DNA of 64,000 bases, from positions 310,001 through 374,000 of the forward strand of contig NZ_JAGGMM010000003.1 in NCBI RefSeq assembly GCF_017875315.1. Reading direction: 5' to 3'. A program made the translations under genes and the position numbers. Position 1 is the first letter of the stretch. Every line of letters starts with the position of its first letter. This stretch comes from Methanomicrobium sp. W14 (GTDB lineage Archaea > Halobacteriota > Methanomicrobia > Methanomicrobiales > Methanomicrobiaceae). Shown here piece after piece: positions 23,956 through 33,650 of this stretch. The notes beneath the pieces are model-generated. The model was not told the origin of the DNA, did not search any database, and worked only from the letters and a program-made list of their open reading frames with translations.

Positions 23956-24849
23956 TCAGTGGAAGGGCTTTATATCTATGCCATATTTTTCTGCGTTTCT
24001 GTTTGCAATTTCCTGAATCTTTCCAATTTCCTCTGTCTTTGGGGAAGGTCTGAATAGGTGGCGGAACCTTTTCTGGCTTTTCAGGTAATCGTCTACAGGG
24101 ACACGGCTGACTTTCTTTGCCTTTACTATCTCACCGTCGACCATCTCAAAATTCACCCACAGGCCGGAGTTTATAGCCATCCTCCCTATCTCGATGGTCT
24201 TGCAGCCGTCAAATCCCCAGCCTGTGCAGCACGGCGTGTGGACCTGCACATAGCACGGCCCAGGTGTGTTCAACGCACGCTGGACCTTGTCCATAAGGTC
24301 TTTGGGGGTTGAGACCGAGGTCGTCGCAACATACGGGCTTCCGTGAGCCGCAAGAATTGCAGGAAGGTCCTTTTTTGGCCTCTTGTTTCCGTTTGAAAGT
24401 TTTCCCGCAGGGCTTGTCGTTGTGCTTGCGTCATACGGCGTTGCACCTGACCTCTGGATTCCGGTATTCATGTAGGCCTCGTTATCGTAGCAGATGTACG
24501 TCACGTCATGACCGCGTTCAAACATTCCGCTGATGCAAAGCATCCCGATATCGAATGTGGCACCGTCACCTGCAATTACAACTACCTTTTCTTCACGGCC
24601 CTGCCGTTTCAGTGAAGCCTCGATTCCGGACGCAACGGCGGCGGAGTTCTGGAACAGGGAGTGTATCCACGGCGTCTTCCAGACAGTCTCGGGATAAGGT
24701 GTAGAAAACACCTCCATACAACCCGTAGATGCCACGACAATCGTATTTTCACCTGCAGCCTTTGTGATAAGCCTTCCTGCAAGTGCCGGCCCGCAACCTC
24801 CGCAGGCACGGTGACCGGACTCAAAATATTCACATGTATTTTCCGTCAT
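23956..24849 (-). CDS. porB: Pyruvate:ferredoxin oxidoreductase beta subunit (TPP-binding)
   Basis: 297 residues. GHRACGGCGPALAGR near residue 12 and further Cys positions ligate a [4Fe-4S] cluster; VVIAGDGATFDIGM and YDNEAYMNTGIQRSGATP give the thiamine-pyrophosphate and Mg2+ site (GDG ... N). It oxidises pyruvate with ferredoxin or, in autotrophic growth, makes pyruvate from acetyl-CoA and CO2. It is last in porGDAB order, its ATG directly following the porA stop. Confidence 0.95.
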   Translation of the reverse strand: MTENTCEYFESGHRACGGCGPALAGRLITKAAGENTIVVASTGCMEVFSTPYPETVWKTPWIHSLFQNSAAVASGIEASLKRQGREEKVVVIAGDGATFDIGMLCISGMFERGHDVTYICYDNEAYMNTGIQRSGATPYDASTTTSPAGKLSNGNKRPKKDLPAILAAHGSPYVATTSVSTPKDLMDKVQRALNTPGPCYVQVHTPCCTGWGFDGCKTIEIGRMAINSGLWVNFEMVDGEIVKAKKVSRVPVDDYLKSQKRFRHLFRPSPKTEEIGKIQEIANRNAEKYGIDIKPFH

Positions 24850-26010
24850 TTACAGCAACTCCTCGCGAAGACCGAAGAAGCAGTCGTCTTTACCCTGGCG
24901 TGCCCATTCTGCAAGAGTCTTTACAACCTTCTTTCTTATGTCACGGCCCCCGAGACCTCCGACATAGGAGTGAACCGATGAACCCGAGCCGTAAACCGCG
25001 TCCTTTACCTCAAGTCCTACCGCACCGAGCATTCCTGAACCAAGGCTTATGTTCTTTTCGAGGACTGCAACATTTGAAACGCCTTTGAGCGCTTCTCTTA
25101 CGTCCTCCTTGGGGAAGGGGCGGAATGCACGTATCTTTAAGAGACCGACCCTTTCGCCTGCATCCCTCATCTCGTCTACTGCATCCTTTACCGTACCGCA
25201 CACAGAACCCATGGCAACTATTGCGGTATCCGCGTCATCAAGCCTGTAGCCTTCGACAAGACCGGAATAATCACGGCCGAACTTCTCAGAAAATTCTGCG
25301 CCGGCCTTTCTTATCACATCCTTTGCACGCTGCATCGCAGCGTTTATCTCGTACCTGAACTCCTCGTAGTATTCCGGAGTTGCATACATCCCGAAGGACA
25401 TCGGTTTTTTTGCGTCAAGCCTCTGGTAGGGATTGAACGCCGGGAGGTATGCGTCAATCTCCTCCTGCGACGGAATGTCGACAGGCTCATATGTGTGCGA
25501 GAGTATAAACCCGTCAAAGCACACGAACGCCGGGAGAAGGATATTATGGTCTTCTGCGACCTTGTAGGCTATGAAATGAAGGTCGGTCGCCTCCTGTGCG
25601 TCCTCGGCGTAGAACTGCATCCAGCCCGAGTCGCGCAAAAATATCGAGTCCTGCTGGTCGTTCCAGATGTTGAGGGGCGCTCCGAGTGCACGGTTTGCGA
25701 TTGTCATGATGACAGGCTGGCGCATTCCGGCGACGTTGAAAACAACTTCCGCCATAAATGCAAGGCCCTGCGAGGTTGTTGCCGAGTATACCCTCGAGCC
25801 TGCGGCAGACGCACCGAGACATGACGAAAGGGCTGAAAACTCACTTTCAACGCAGATATATTCACCGTCAAGGTCGCCGTCTGCCACCATCTCGGCCAGT
25901 CGTTCGACTATGTGCGTCTGCGGAGTTATAGGATAGGCTGACACCACCTGCGGCCTGCAGAGCCTTACAGCCTCTGCAACAGCGTGTGATCCTTCCATTA
26001 TCTGAAGCAT
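24850..26010 (-). CDS. porA: Pyruvate:ferredoxin oxidoreductase alpha subunit
   Basis: 386 residues. MEGSHAVAEAVRLCRPQVVSAYPITPQTHIVE in parts is the conserved opening, with YPITPQT the alpha-subunit signature. SSCLGASAAGSRVYSATTSQGLAFM and a C-terminal domain with VLEKNISLGSGMLG follow. The alpha subunit shapes the substrate pocket and binds CoA regions together with porB. It overlaps porD's stop by one base and abuts porB. Confidence 0.95.
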   Translation of the reverse strand: MLQIMEGSHAVAEAVRLCRPQVVSAYPITPQTHIVERLAEMVADGDLDGEYICVESEFSALSSCLGASAAGSRVYSATTSQGLAFMAEVVFNVAGMRQPVIMTIANRALGAPLNIWNDQQDSIFLRDSGWMQFYAEDAQEATDLHFIAYKVAEDHNILLPAFVCFDGFILSHTYEPVDIPSQEEIDAYLPAFNPYQRLDAKKPMSFGMYATPEYYEEFRYEINAAMQRAKDVIRKAGAEFSEKFGRDYSGLVEGYRLDDADTAIVAMGSVCGTVKDAVDEMRDAGERVGLLKIRAFRPFPKEDVREALKGVSNVAVLEKNISLGSGMLGAVGLEVKDAVYGSGSSVHSYVGGLGGRDIRKKVVKTLAEWARQGKDDCFFGLREELL

Positions 26011-26279
26011 TATTTCTCCTCCTTAACCATTTTTATTGCATCCTTCGGGCATTCCTCCGCACACAGGCCGCAGCCCTTGCAGTAGTCGTAGTCGACCACC
26101 GGGTAGCCGTCTCTGTCCTCGTGTATACTCACTTCAGGACATACGAGCATGCAGTTGCCGCACTTTATGCAGCTTTCATTTTCGACAACAGGCTTGAAGA
26201 CACGCCACGAGCCGGTCTTGTTCTCACGTGCCCTCCCGGGGGGTGCCGCACATCCGACGTTTAAAGACATCTTAAGCAC
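26010..26279 (-). CDS. porD: Pyruvate:ferredoxin oxidoreductase delta subunit (2x[4Fe-4S] ferredoxin)
   Basis: 89 residues (or 86 from the second Met). After GSWRVFKPVVENESC come two CxxCxxCxxxCP motifs: CIKCGNCMLVCP and CKGCGLCAEECP, each ligating a [4Fe-4S] cluster. It passes electrons from the TPP site to external ferredoxin. It overlaps porG by eight bases and porA by one. Confidence 0.95.
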   Translation of the reverse strand: MLKMSLNVGCAAPPGRARENKTGSWRVFKPVVENESCIKCGNCMLVCPEVSIHEDRDGYPVVDYDYCKGCGLCAEECPKDAIKMVKEEK

Positions 26280-26814
26280 TGCCTCCCTTCACACTGTTGT
26301 AAGCGGTTTCTGCCGCAAGAATGTTCTTTTCGGCAAGAGCCCCGGAAAACCTCTTTTTCAGTGCCTTCTTTATCGCTTCCATGCTTATCTCGCCGGTTGC
26401 CGCTGCAAACGCACCCATCAGGGTAGTGTTCTCGATTGGAAGACCAAGCACTTCAAGAGCTATTTTCGTCGCGTCTATTTTTACAAGTCTGACGCCGTCA
26501 GGGATATTTTTTATATCCTTTTCCGTATTTACAATGGCGATTCCGCCCGTCTTTAAGCCGCCGAACACGTCAACGTCCTTGACAAGGGTGCTGTCCTGGA
26601 CGATTATATAATCCGGTTCGTATATCTGGCTTCGAAGCCTGATTTTCTTGTCGTCAAAACGGACGAAGGCCTGGACAGGAGCTCCTCTTCTTTCGACACC
26701 AAATGCCGGAAAAGCCTGGGAATAGACATTACCCAGGAATGCAGCCGTTGCTATTAGTTCAGCTGCAGTCACCGAGCCCTGACCGCCTCTTCCATGTATT
26801 CTTAGTTCTCTCAA
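26272..26814 (-). CDS. porG: Pyruvate:ferredoxin oxidoreductase gamma subunit
   Basis: 180 residues. LRELRIHGRGGQGSVTAAELIA is the conserved opening (GRGGQG), followed by VERRGAPVQAFVR and LPIENTTLMGAFAAATG. I take TTG at 26814 as the start: GGGGAT lies six bases upstream, and the homologous Met-Arg-Glu position is here Leu-Arg-Glu. The ATG at 26838 would add eight residues lying across that ribosome site. It is first in the operon; the promoter lies in the gap shared with the divergent 26995 gene. Confidence 0.93.
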   Translation of the reverse strand: MRELRIHGRGGQGSVTAAELIATAAFLGNVYSQAFPAFGVERRGAPVQAFVRFDDKKIRLRSQIYEPDYIIVQDSTLVKDVDVFGGLKTGGIAIVNTEKDIKNIPDGVRLVKIDATKIALEVLGLPIENTTLMGAFAAATGEISMEAIKKALKKRFSGALAEKNILAAETAYNSVKGGSA

Positions 26815-26994
26815 AAAAATCCCCAATAAATTTAACATGATTATTTATTAAGAATTTTCGTTCCTGCAAAAAAAGGAATTTGTTATTGTAGTAAAAATCT
26901 GCTTTTTTCCCGGGTTAAACCTGAAAAAAAGACGATTTCACGTTTTTTAATACAGGATAAAAAGTTTTTTTAATATGACCGCGATGATTAAACA

Positions 26995-27330
26995 ATGGAT
27001 CTCAGTACAGAAAGATGCAATCCGGAGATTGACAGGGTTCCGCCGCTTACGAGAAAAGATATTCTGGAGTATCTCAAAAAAGTCCCGGGATGGTCAATAG
27101 GCGAAAACAAACTCAGGCGCACATATAATCTGGGAAATTTTGGTGAATGTGTCGTCTTTATCAAAGAGCTTGATGACCTGTGCAAGCGCGAGGGGCATTA
27201 CCCTGACCTTTGTATAGAAAAAGGAAATTTTCTTGAGATTATATGGTATACCTACAAGTGCGGAGGAATAACAAGAAATGACTTCATTATGGCGTCAAAA
27301 ATGAACCACAGCGACAGGTTCAGGGAATAG
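26995..27330 (+). CDS. Pterin-4a-carbinolamine dehydratase-like protein
   Basis: 111 residues. The domain has the order LTRKDILEYLKKVPGWSI, KLRRTYNLGNF, FIKELDDLCKREGHYPDL and a C-terminal beta strand. The active-site motif, usually EHHPD, reads EGHYPDL, keeping one His. In a methanogen a role in tetrahydromethanopterin or another pterin pathway is possible, but no phenylalanine hydroxylase is in sight, so the substrate is inferred from fold only. It is monocistronic and divergent from porG. Confidence 0.85.
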   Translation: MDLSTERCNPEIDRVPPLTRKDILEYLKKVPGWSIGENKLRRTYNLGNFGECVVFIKELDDLCKREGHYPDLCIEKGNFLEIIWYTYKCGGITRNDFIMASKMNHSDRFRE

Positions 27331-27507
27331 CCGAAATTTTAAAAAAAAGCTTTTACCCACAACTGAACCCTGACCGGACTGATCTTTTTTAGTTTGATAT
27401 AGAATACCCTTTAACCGCCTCAAAAAGGAAAAACATGGCAAAAATAAAATAAACACCTATCTTCAGAATAGAAGATATCTAAAAAATATTCAATGGATTT
27501 CAGGTTT

Positions 27508-27951
27508 TCAAATCTGAAAGGCCAGGAGAATTCTGTTTCTTACTGTCTCAACCGGGTATGCCCCGGTAATCCTTTCACATAGTCTGCCGCCGGAAAAAAA
27601 CAGAAGAGTGGGGATGGAACTTATCATAAAATGACTTGCAATACGCTGGTTTTCATCAGTGTTGCACTTTGCAAAAGCCACTTTCCCGCAGAATTCCCCC
27701 GAAAGTGCTTCAATAACCGGTTCCATCATCCTGCAGGGCCCGCACCACTCAGCCCACATGTCAACGACAGCATAAGTATTGTCTGATACAAAATCACCGA
27801 ACGAAAAATCGTTCACCTCAAAAACACTCTGCCCTCCCGCCGAATCCTTTGAGAACAGTTCGTTTTTAATCTCCGGAATTCTTCTTTTTCTCAGCTCCGG
27901 TATTTCGTCGTCAAAATGGGATTCATCACCAGTTTTCCTGTTGTCTGCCAT
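27508..27951 (-). CDS. Thioredoxin with N-terminal extension
   Basis: 147 residues. The thioredoxin domain starts near residue 45 (FEVNDFSFGDFV) and has VDMWAEWCGPCRMMEPVIEAL, FAKCNTDENQ and the cis-Pro segment ISSIPTLLFF. The first ~40 residues are charged and basic, lacking a signal peptide, and unusual for a plain thioredoxin. It may be reduced by the glutaredoxin-TrxR fusion at 52932-54089 or by a ferredoxin-dependent reductase. It stands alone. Confidence 0.93.
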   Translation of the reverse strand: MADNRKTGDESHFDDEIPELRKRRIPEIKNELFSKDSAGGQSVFEVNDFSFGDFVSDNTYAVVDMWAEWCGPCRMMEPVIEALSGEFCGKVAFAKCNTDENQRIASHFMISSIPTLLFFSGGRLCERITGAYPVETVRNRILLAFQI

Positions 27952-28146
27952 AAATATCAGTTGTAAATGTCATTTCTTAAAAATATGTGCAGAAAAACAG
28001 GCCTGAAGAAAAACGGCAAATCACATCACATTCTGACAAAAAGAAGACATTAAATGACGTAAATATCAAATGGAGTAAATTAAAGGACTAAAAGATGAAA
28101 CAGGAGTATTAAAACGGCACATGTGACACTTAATTCAATATCACAA

Positions 28147-28155
28147 GTTATATAC
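28147..28155 (+). promoter_or_regulatory. TATA box of the initiator tRNA gene
   Basis: AGTTATATA lies about 35-43 nt before the first tRNA base. It is a standard archaeal TATA element, and no other gene is close enough downstream to use it. Confidence 0.6.
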
Positions 28156-28189
28156 GGCAGAGGCTACAACCTAATATAGCACACCAAAA

Positions 28190-28264
28190 AGCGAGGTGGG
28201 GTAGTCAGGAAATCCCGACGGGCTCATAACCCGTAGACCGATGGTTCAAATCCATTCCTCGCTA
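28190..28264 (+). tRNA. Initiator tRNA-Met (anticodon CAT)
   Basis: 75 bases. The acceptor stem AGCGAGG pairs with CCTCGCT. The D arm holds GGGTAGTCAGGAAATCCC, and the anticodon stem-loop GGGCTCATAACCC has the three G-C pairs typical of initiators. The T loop TTCAAATC closes with ATGG/CCAT. The A1-U72 terminal pair also fits archaeal initiators. CCA is not encoded and there is no intron. Confidence 0.93.
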
Positions 28265-28345
28265 TGTTAGAAAAAGCTTTTTTTGCGTTTTTACATTAAA
28301 CCAGTAGTTTTTAAGCCTTAAATAGTCTTACGCATAAAAAAAGGA

Positions 28346-28368
28346 TATAAACCGCATGCGGGTTTATA
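28346..28368. other. 8-bp-arm stem-loop between tRNA-iMet and the PKD gene terminator
   Basis: TATAAACC (28346-28353) and GGTTTATA (28361-28368) flank GCATGCG. It is about 80 bases past the tRNA. It could help end the tRNA transcript, but the T-run GCTTTTTTTGCGTTTTT right after the tRNA (about 28274-28290) is the likelier terminator. Confidence 0.35.
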
Positions 28369-28410
28369 TAACAGATGCTTTTCAGGAAAAGTCTAAAAAA
28401 TCAAAAAATA

Positions 28411-28434
28411 TTATCCCGCTCTTTGCGGGAATAA
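28411..28434 (-). terminator. Stem-loop terminator after the PKD surface-protein gene
   Basis: TCCCGC (28414-28419) and GCGGGA (28425-28430) pair around TCTTT, extended by A-T pairs on both sides. On the minus strand it is followed by T-rich sequence (complement of 28391-28410). It lies about 60 bases past the stop at 28495. Confidence 0.6.
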
Positions 28435-28494
28435 AACCTTTAGTCCCGGGATATTATTTTTGAACTGAAGCCCCGCACAAGTGAGATATCCGTA

Positions 28495-30612
28495 TTATTT
28501 TTTCTCCGAACTCCGGTAAAATATTGCGACAAGCTTCTTTAAATCATCAGACAACTCTTCCGGCATATCCGATATTACAAGTGCCGGGAGGCAGCGGCTG
28601 CGCGCATATGTTTCCTCTCCCACGACAACAGACGCGTTACCGGTGACACCCTGGTATTCACACAAAATGTCTGTTTCACCGGGTGATTTTGCTGTAAGAA
28701 CACCCAGTCTGTCTACCGATGCAACAGACGGGTCCGAAACGCTCCAGACCGGGTTTATGATACTGCTTCTCCCGGCTGTATCTTTACCGGCCGCGACAAA
28801 CTGCATACTCTCCCCCGGCAAAAGGCCTGCCTCCTGCGGGACGACTATTACCTCCTTTAAGGGGTATGACGAGAGGCTTACCTGAACAACTCCTTTTTGT
28901 GCATATGTATCCTCTGCGTAGCGGTTCGAAACCGTAAGGCTTACATCGTAAATCCCCGGCGTTTCGTAGACATGTACCGGGTTTTTCTCATCTGAAGTCT
29001 TCCCGTCGCCGAAACTCCACATCCAGGAGCCGGGGTTTCCCGACGAAACATCGGTGAAGATGATAACAGGCCGCTTTTCAGTGCTGTTTTTGGCATACCC
29101 GTATACAAAGGCTGCACGGGGTGCACCTCCGACATCAACAAGGTCCTCCTTTGTCACGGTATCACCTCCGTATTCGTTTCTTACGGTAAGTGTCACGGTG
29201 TAGGTCCCGGCATTATTATACTTGTGATAAGGATTTTTAAGGGAAGACCAGACGCCGTCACCGAAATCCCATGTGCGGTTGTCAATTTCTCCTGCTGATA
29301 TGTCATGGAACCTTGTGATATACGGAGCCACACCTACAGTACCTTCGTCTGTAAAGGCTGCAACAGGAAGTTCCCCGACTTTTATGTAGTTATCCTTCTC
29401 TACCGTTTTGTTTCCGTTGTTGTTTTTTACTGTAAGCGAGACGTTGTATATCCCGGGTTTTTCATATATATGAACAGGAGAGCCTTCTGATGAGGTTTCC
29501 CCGTCTCCAAAGTCCCAGTGGCATTCGGAAGACGAACCAAGTGCCATCGTAGACTGACCTATAAAATGAACTTCAAGCGGAGGGAGGCCGTTTTTCGCGG
29601 AAGTTCCCGTAACTGAAAAATCCACGTCCGGCTTTGCCTCTTCGTCCGCCGTAAAGCCTGCAATGATGCTTTTTCCACCACTTTTGTCAGTCCAGATAAT
29701 TCTGTCACCAAAGATGTCCGGGTTCACCTGGTCTCCACTGCCCTTATACACGGATGCAGGGGTTTCGGTGTACAAATCGTACATGTAAACATCTGAATCA
29801 CCGTTTTTGTAGTCTTCGTAAACGACAGAATCGTTGTATACGCGGGGGTGGCGGAGGTCATAACCCTTACCTGAAAGAACTGTAATTTTGTTGTCGGCAG
29901 AGTCATAGACATAAACCGAATAATAAACGTCTGACTTTCCCTCCCACGCTACATTTCCGTCTGAAACCGAGATATCCCCTGAAACGTTGCATGTGATTTC
30001 CACAGGACTGCCCCCAAATACAGACTGCCTGTACAAAACACCTTTTTCGACCCAGTAAAAGTCATTTCCGTCAATTTTAGGGGATTTTTTGTCGCCGGTC
30101 AGAGACTGCCTGATAAGACCCGACTCACCCGTAGCAAGGTCTTTGAGGAATATATTCGTAAACCCGGAATAGCGGCCGTCAAGCCAGACGACATAATCCC
30201 CGGAAATATCCGCTTCTCCCTGGTTGGAAGGGCAATAAGAGACATAGCTTTTATTTCCGCCTGAAATGTTGTATAATACAAGCAGGTAAGGTGAATCAAA
30301 ATCCTTTCTTTCACTCCAGACGACGTATTTACCCGACAGCGCCAGTGAATAGTCGGAGCACACCGACTCTGACAGCGAAGTCTCCGTTTCGTTCAGGTAA
30401 TCGAACAGGACAATTTTCTGGCCTGATCCGACATTTTCCGTCCACGCAGCATAACCGTCTGAAATCTCTGCATTCCATCTCCCGGACGATTCGTCTGTTA
30501 CCGGATAAATGTCACCGGAAAGCGAATATTCCAGTGCAGATACGCTGAAAACCATAAAATGCAAAAGTATAACAGCCGCCAGAATACTTTTGACAAATCT
30601 TATTACAGGCAT
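28495..30612 (-). CDS. Exported beta-propeller/PKD/Ig-like surface protein
   Basis: 705 residues. A signal peptide (to about residue 26, VSALEY) is followed by repeats of about 45 residues with GNYVVW-, DGNVAWEG- and GDRIIWTD-like cores, which should form a beta propeller (about 35-325). Three PKD domains follow (about 330-415, 415-500, 500-585), each with a CHWDFGDGETS-, RTWDFGDGVWS- or WMWSFGDGKTS-type motif. A bacterial-Ig-like group-2 domain ends with VSDPSVASVDRLGVLTA. The last ~35 residues lack a clear anchor. Such proteins are common on Methanomicrobiales cells and probably serve adhesion or S-layer contact. Confidence 0.9.
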   Translation of the reverse strand: MPVIRFVKSILAAVILLHFMVFSVSALEYSLSGDIYPVTDESSGRWNAEISDGYAAWTENVGSGQKIVLFDYLNETETSLSESVCSDYSLALSGKYVVWSERKDFDSPYLLVLYNISGGNKSYVSYCPSNQGEADISGDYVVWLDGRYSGFTNIFLKDLATGESGLIRQSLTGDKKSPKIDGNDFYWVEKGVLYRQSVFGGSPVEITCNVSGDISVSDGNVAWEGKSDVYYSVYVYDSADNKITVLSGKGYDLRHPRVYNDSVVYEDYKNGDSDVYMYDLYTETPASVYKGSGDQVNPDIFGDRIIWTDKSGGKSIIAGFTADEEAKPDVDFSVTGTSAKNGLPPLEVHFIGQSTMALGSSSECHWDFGDGETSSEGSPVHIYEKPGIYNVSLTVKNNNGNKTVEKDNYIKVGELPVAAFTDEGTVGVAPYITRFHDISAGEIDNRTWDFGDGVWSSLKNPYHKYNNAGTYTVTLTVRNEYGGDTVTKEDLVDVGGAPRAAFVYGYAKNSTEKRPVIIFTDVSSGNPGSWMWSFGDGKTSDEKNPVHVYETPGIYDVSLTVSNRYAEDTYAQKGVVQVSLSSYPLKEVIVVPQEAGLLPGESMQFVAAGKDTAGRSSIINPVWSVSDPSVASVDRLGVLTAKSPGETDILCEYQGVTGNASVVVGEETYARSRCLPALVISDMPEELSDDLKKLVAIFYRSSEKK

Positions 30613-30945
30613 CTTACAGGATATCTCCGGTTATATTATAAACTGAGGATTTATTGCGTGACTGCTCTTAAGAGCGGACAAACCCGTCCCACAGGGATTT
30701 TCAACAGTAATATATAATTAAGTGGCTTTTTCTATAAAACATTCATGAAATAAATCTCACTGACCGGGGACAGTGCAGAAACATTTCAAAAAAAATCCAA
30801 ACATTTCATATTCAGGAATTTCTGACAAATTAAAAGTCTTTTCAGAAAAAAAGATATTGGCGGATTATTTTTCAGGAAATATGATATGTTCTTTTTATTT
30901 CAATTTCCCGGATTTTTAGAGAGCAGCTTTGGAGGCCCGTCTCAT
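30613..30945. other. 333-base leader region of the PKD gene
   Basis: No gene seen. A minus-strand TATA-like element (TTATATATTA, about 30709-30718) lies ~95 nt before the ATG at 30612. Between them are a perfect 12-bp palindrome GCTCTTAAGAGC (30664-30675) and a small hairpin TCCCACAGGGA (about 30687-30697), so the leader could be folded or carry an operator. The rest, toward the purF stop, is AT-rich and featureless. Confidence 0.4.
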
Positions 30946-32382
30946 TCACTTTATTATCTCGTCCTTTTTGAAGGTCTCAAGGTCTGACTGGTAAGTTCCG
31001 GAGACATAATCTATATGCCGGGGACAGGCTTTCTCGGACTTTATGGAAAGAGGATAAATCCCCGTGAGACACCCCGTGCAGAGGTCTTCGGCGTTGTGTC
31101 CTGTCGCCTTTATCAGGGACTCTATAGACACATGGTGCAGGGACGTTGCGCCTATTTTCCTGCAGACCTCGCAGCATGTCCTCTTGCTCGCTATAAGCTC
31201 TTCTCTTGTCGACATATCAACACCGAGGTAGCACGGGGCCTTTATGGGTGGCGAGCCTATCCTCATGTGAACCTCCCTTGCTCCGGCATCCTTCACAAGG
31301 TCGATTATCCTTCTTGAAGTAGTCCCGCGGACGATTGAATCGTCTACAAGAACAACGGATTTCCCGTTGAGATGTTTTTTAACAGGGTTCAGTTTTATTC
31401 TGACGGCGTTTTCCCTTGCCTTCTGGGTAGGCATAATAAAAGTCCTGCCCATGTAGCGGTTCTTGATAAGGCCCTCACGGAAAGGAATGCCTGAACTTTC
31501 GGAATATCCTGTCGCATGCGCAGTACCCGAATCCGGGACAGGAGATATAATGTCGGCCTTCACAGGGGCTTCAAGATGAAGTGCCTGGCCAATTCTTCTT
31601 CTTACGTCGTATACAAGCTGACCGTCTATAACAGAATCGGCACGTGCAAAATATATGTATTCGAATATGCAGAAGGCAAACGACGACGCCTCCGCTATCT
31701 GTGAGCATTTTATGCCGTCAGCTGACAGTGTGACAAGTTCTCCGGGCTTAACATCACGGATAAACTCACCGTTGAGTGCATCGACTGCAACCGATTCCGA
31801 GCAGACGATATAGCCGTCGGGTGTTCTTCCAAGACACAAAGGACGTATTCCGAGGGGGTCGCGGAAAGCGTATACCTTGTCATCGACAAGGACCACTACC
31901 GAATACGAACCCTCAAGCTTCTTCATGCAGGCAAGAACGGCATCATGCATGCTACCGGAATGCCTCAGTTCGTCCACCAGAATGTTACCTATAATTTCGG
32001 TGTCGGTTGAAGTGCAGAATATCTGGCCCCTTTCTTCAAATTCCTTTCTCAGTTCAAGTGTATTGGTAAGGTTTCCGTTGTGGGCGACGGCTATCTTTCT
32101 GTGCTGAAAAGTGAAGTTGAAAGGCTGAATATTTTCCGGAATTTTCGCCCCGGTCGTAGGGTATCTTACATGGCCTATACCGGTGTTTCCCGCCAGACCT
32201 GACAGGATGTCCATATCAAAAACTTCGGCAACAAGTCCCTGATCTTTATGTTTATGCAGGTCTTTACCGTCAAAAGTGGTGATTCCCGCACTCTCCTGCC
32301 CCCTGTGCTGAAGAGCGTAGAGGGCATAATAGAGCGGGAATGAAACGCCGCCAGCATCGACGATGCCAACGATTCCGCACAT
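30946..32382 (-). CDS. purF: Amidophosphoribosyltransferase
   Basis: 478 residues. MCGIVGIVD presents the N-terminal nucleophile Cys2; VGHVRYPTTG and AHNGNLTN are glutaminase motifs. The PRTase domain has VVLVDDSIVRGTTSRRI for PRPP binding. C-terminal CCEVCRK and CTGCLTGIYPL correspond to the Fe-S cysteine positions of Bacillus-type PurF, so an oxygen-sensitive [4Fe-4S] is likely. It catalyses the first committed step of purine synthesis. It lies in the lsm-rpl37e-purF operon, four bases after rpl37e, a gene order I know from other archaea. Confidence 0.95.
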   Translation of the reverse strand: MCGIVGIVDAGGVSFPLYYALYALQHRGQESAGITTFDGKDLHKHKDQGLVAEVFDMDILSGLAGNTGIGHVRYPTTGAKIPENIQPFNFTFQHRKIAVAHNGNLTNTLELRKEFEERGQIFCTSTDTEIIGNILVDELRHSGSMHDAVLACMKKLEGSYSVVVLVDDKVYAFRDPLGIRPLCLGRTPDGYIVCSESVAVDALNGEFIRDVKPGELVTLSADGIKCSQIAEASSFAFCIFEYIYFARADSVIDGQLVYDVRRRIGQALHLEAPVKADIISPVPDSGTAHATGYSESSGIPFREGLIKNRYMGRTFIMPTQKARENAVRIKLNPVKKHLNGKSVVLVDDSIVRGTTSRRIIDLVKDAGAREVHMRIGSPPIKAPCYLGVDMSTREELIASKRTCCEVCRKIGATSLHHVSIESLIKATGHNAEDLCTGCLTGIYPLSIKSEKACPRHIDYVSGTYQSDLETFKKDEIIK

Positions 32383-32386
32383 GATA

Positions 32387-32569
32387 TTAGTGGGTTGGAT
32401 TTACTGATTTCTTGGTTTCCCAGTTGTACTTACGCATTTTGCTTGACCTGCCGAAACCACAGGCTGAGCATACTTTGTGGCGCTTGTGGAATGATACTTT
32501 CCCGCACCTTCTGCAGACTATATGTGTCTGTGTCTGTCTTTTTCCTCTGCATGGCGTACCTTTACTCAT
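32387..32569 (-). CDS. rpl37e: Ribosomal protein eL37
   Basis: 60 residues: [24 protein letters not shown] opening and a CxxC...CxxC zinc ribbon ([22 protein letters not shown]). A 50S subunit protein found in archaea and eukaryotes. It lies between lsm and purF in one operon. Confidence 0.97.
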   Translation of the reverse strand: MSKGTPCRGKRQTQTHIVCRRCGKVSFHKRHKVCSACGFGRSSKMRKYNWETKKSVNPTH

Positions 32570-32613
32570 TAAAAATCACCTTTTTCTAAAAAATATCAGT
32601 TTTAAATTTGTTA

Positions 32614-32868
<255 letters not shown>

Positions 32869-32979
32869 TTAGTATAATTGAGAGTGTAACATAGATAAAT
32901 ATAGCGCAACCAGAACAGAGTCACTCTGCAGAACAGGGTGTAATTATATCTTATACACGACATACAATGGAAGAGATCT

Positions 32980-33477
32980 ATGGTCAGAATTGAGATCAAA
33001 AAAAGATACACAGTCAGAAAATCAAAGCTTTCGGAGATTTACAGGGATTTAAAGGAAAATATAGGACAATCTTCTGAACTGTTCAAATCGGACAGGGTCG
33101 AGATAGTTGAGACTACAGCAGACCTTGCAATATACCTCGTAGACAGAAAACCGTATTTAATGGAGATCGGGGGGTCGGTATTCCCTACCCTCCATGGAGC
33201 GGTTGACAGGCCTTTTCCGGAGAAAAGGATCACAGTTGACCCGGGAGCAATACCCTTCATGGCTAAGGGTGCTGATCTTATGCGCCCGGGGATAGTCTCC
33301 GCCTCAGACGACATAAAAAAAGGAAAACCGGTTATCATCGCTGAAGAGAAACACAATAAGCCGCTTGCAATAGGAATCGCCCTGATGGACACGGAAGAGA
33401 TGATGGCGGCGGAAACAGGAAAGACCGCAAAAAACGTGCACCACGTCGGCGACGAGATCTGGAGCCTTGAGATCTGA
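32980..33477 (+). CDS. PUA-domain RNA-binding protein (MCT-1/DUF1947 type)
   Basis: 165 residues. The N-terminal part (RYTVRKSKLSEIYRDLKENIG) matches the DUF1947 pre-PUA domain. The C-terminal PUA domain has RITVDPGAIPFMAKGADLMRPGIVSASDDIKKGKPVII, a strong signature. Eukaryotic relatives (MCT-1, DENR partner) act in translation re-initiation and recycling, so a ribosome-associated role is likely. Start ATG at 32980. It is divergent from lsm with its own promoter region. Confidence 0.9.
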   Translation: MVRIEIKKRYTVRKSKLSEIYRDLKENIGQSSELFKSDRVEIVETTADLAIYLVDRKPYLMEIGGSVFPTLHGAVDRPFPEKRITVDPGAIPFMAKGADLMRPGIVSASDDIKKGKPVIIAEEKHNKPLAIGIALMDTEEMMAAETGKTAKNVHHVGDEIWSLEI

Positions 33478-33650
33478 AAGGAGGGTTACTATACCCTTTT
33501 ATCAAATATTAAACTTCCACGTTTTTGCAGTGATATGCTGTCATGCCAAGAGGTAAAGAAGAAATTTTACCCTTTTGTATGCTCCGGAATAAATAATCCT
33601 CTTCCGGCAATGGATACAGTTAAATAAAATTCACTCCACAAATTTTTCAT

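Noticed and set aside
28265-28300. A second tRNA directly after tRNA-iMet
   Set aside because: The sequence after the tRNA is a T-rich terminator with no cloverleaf potential.
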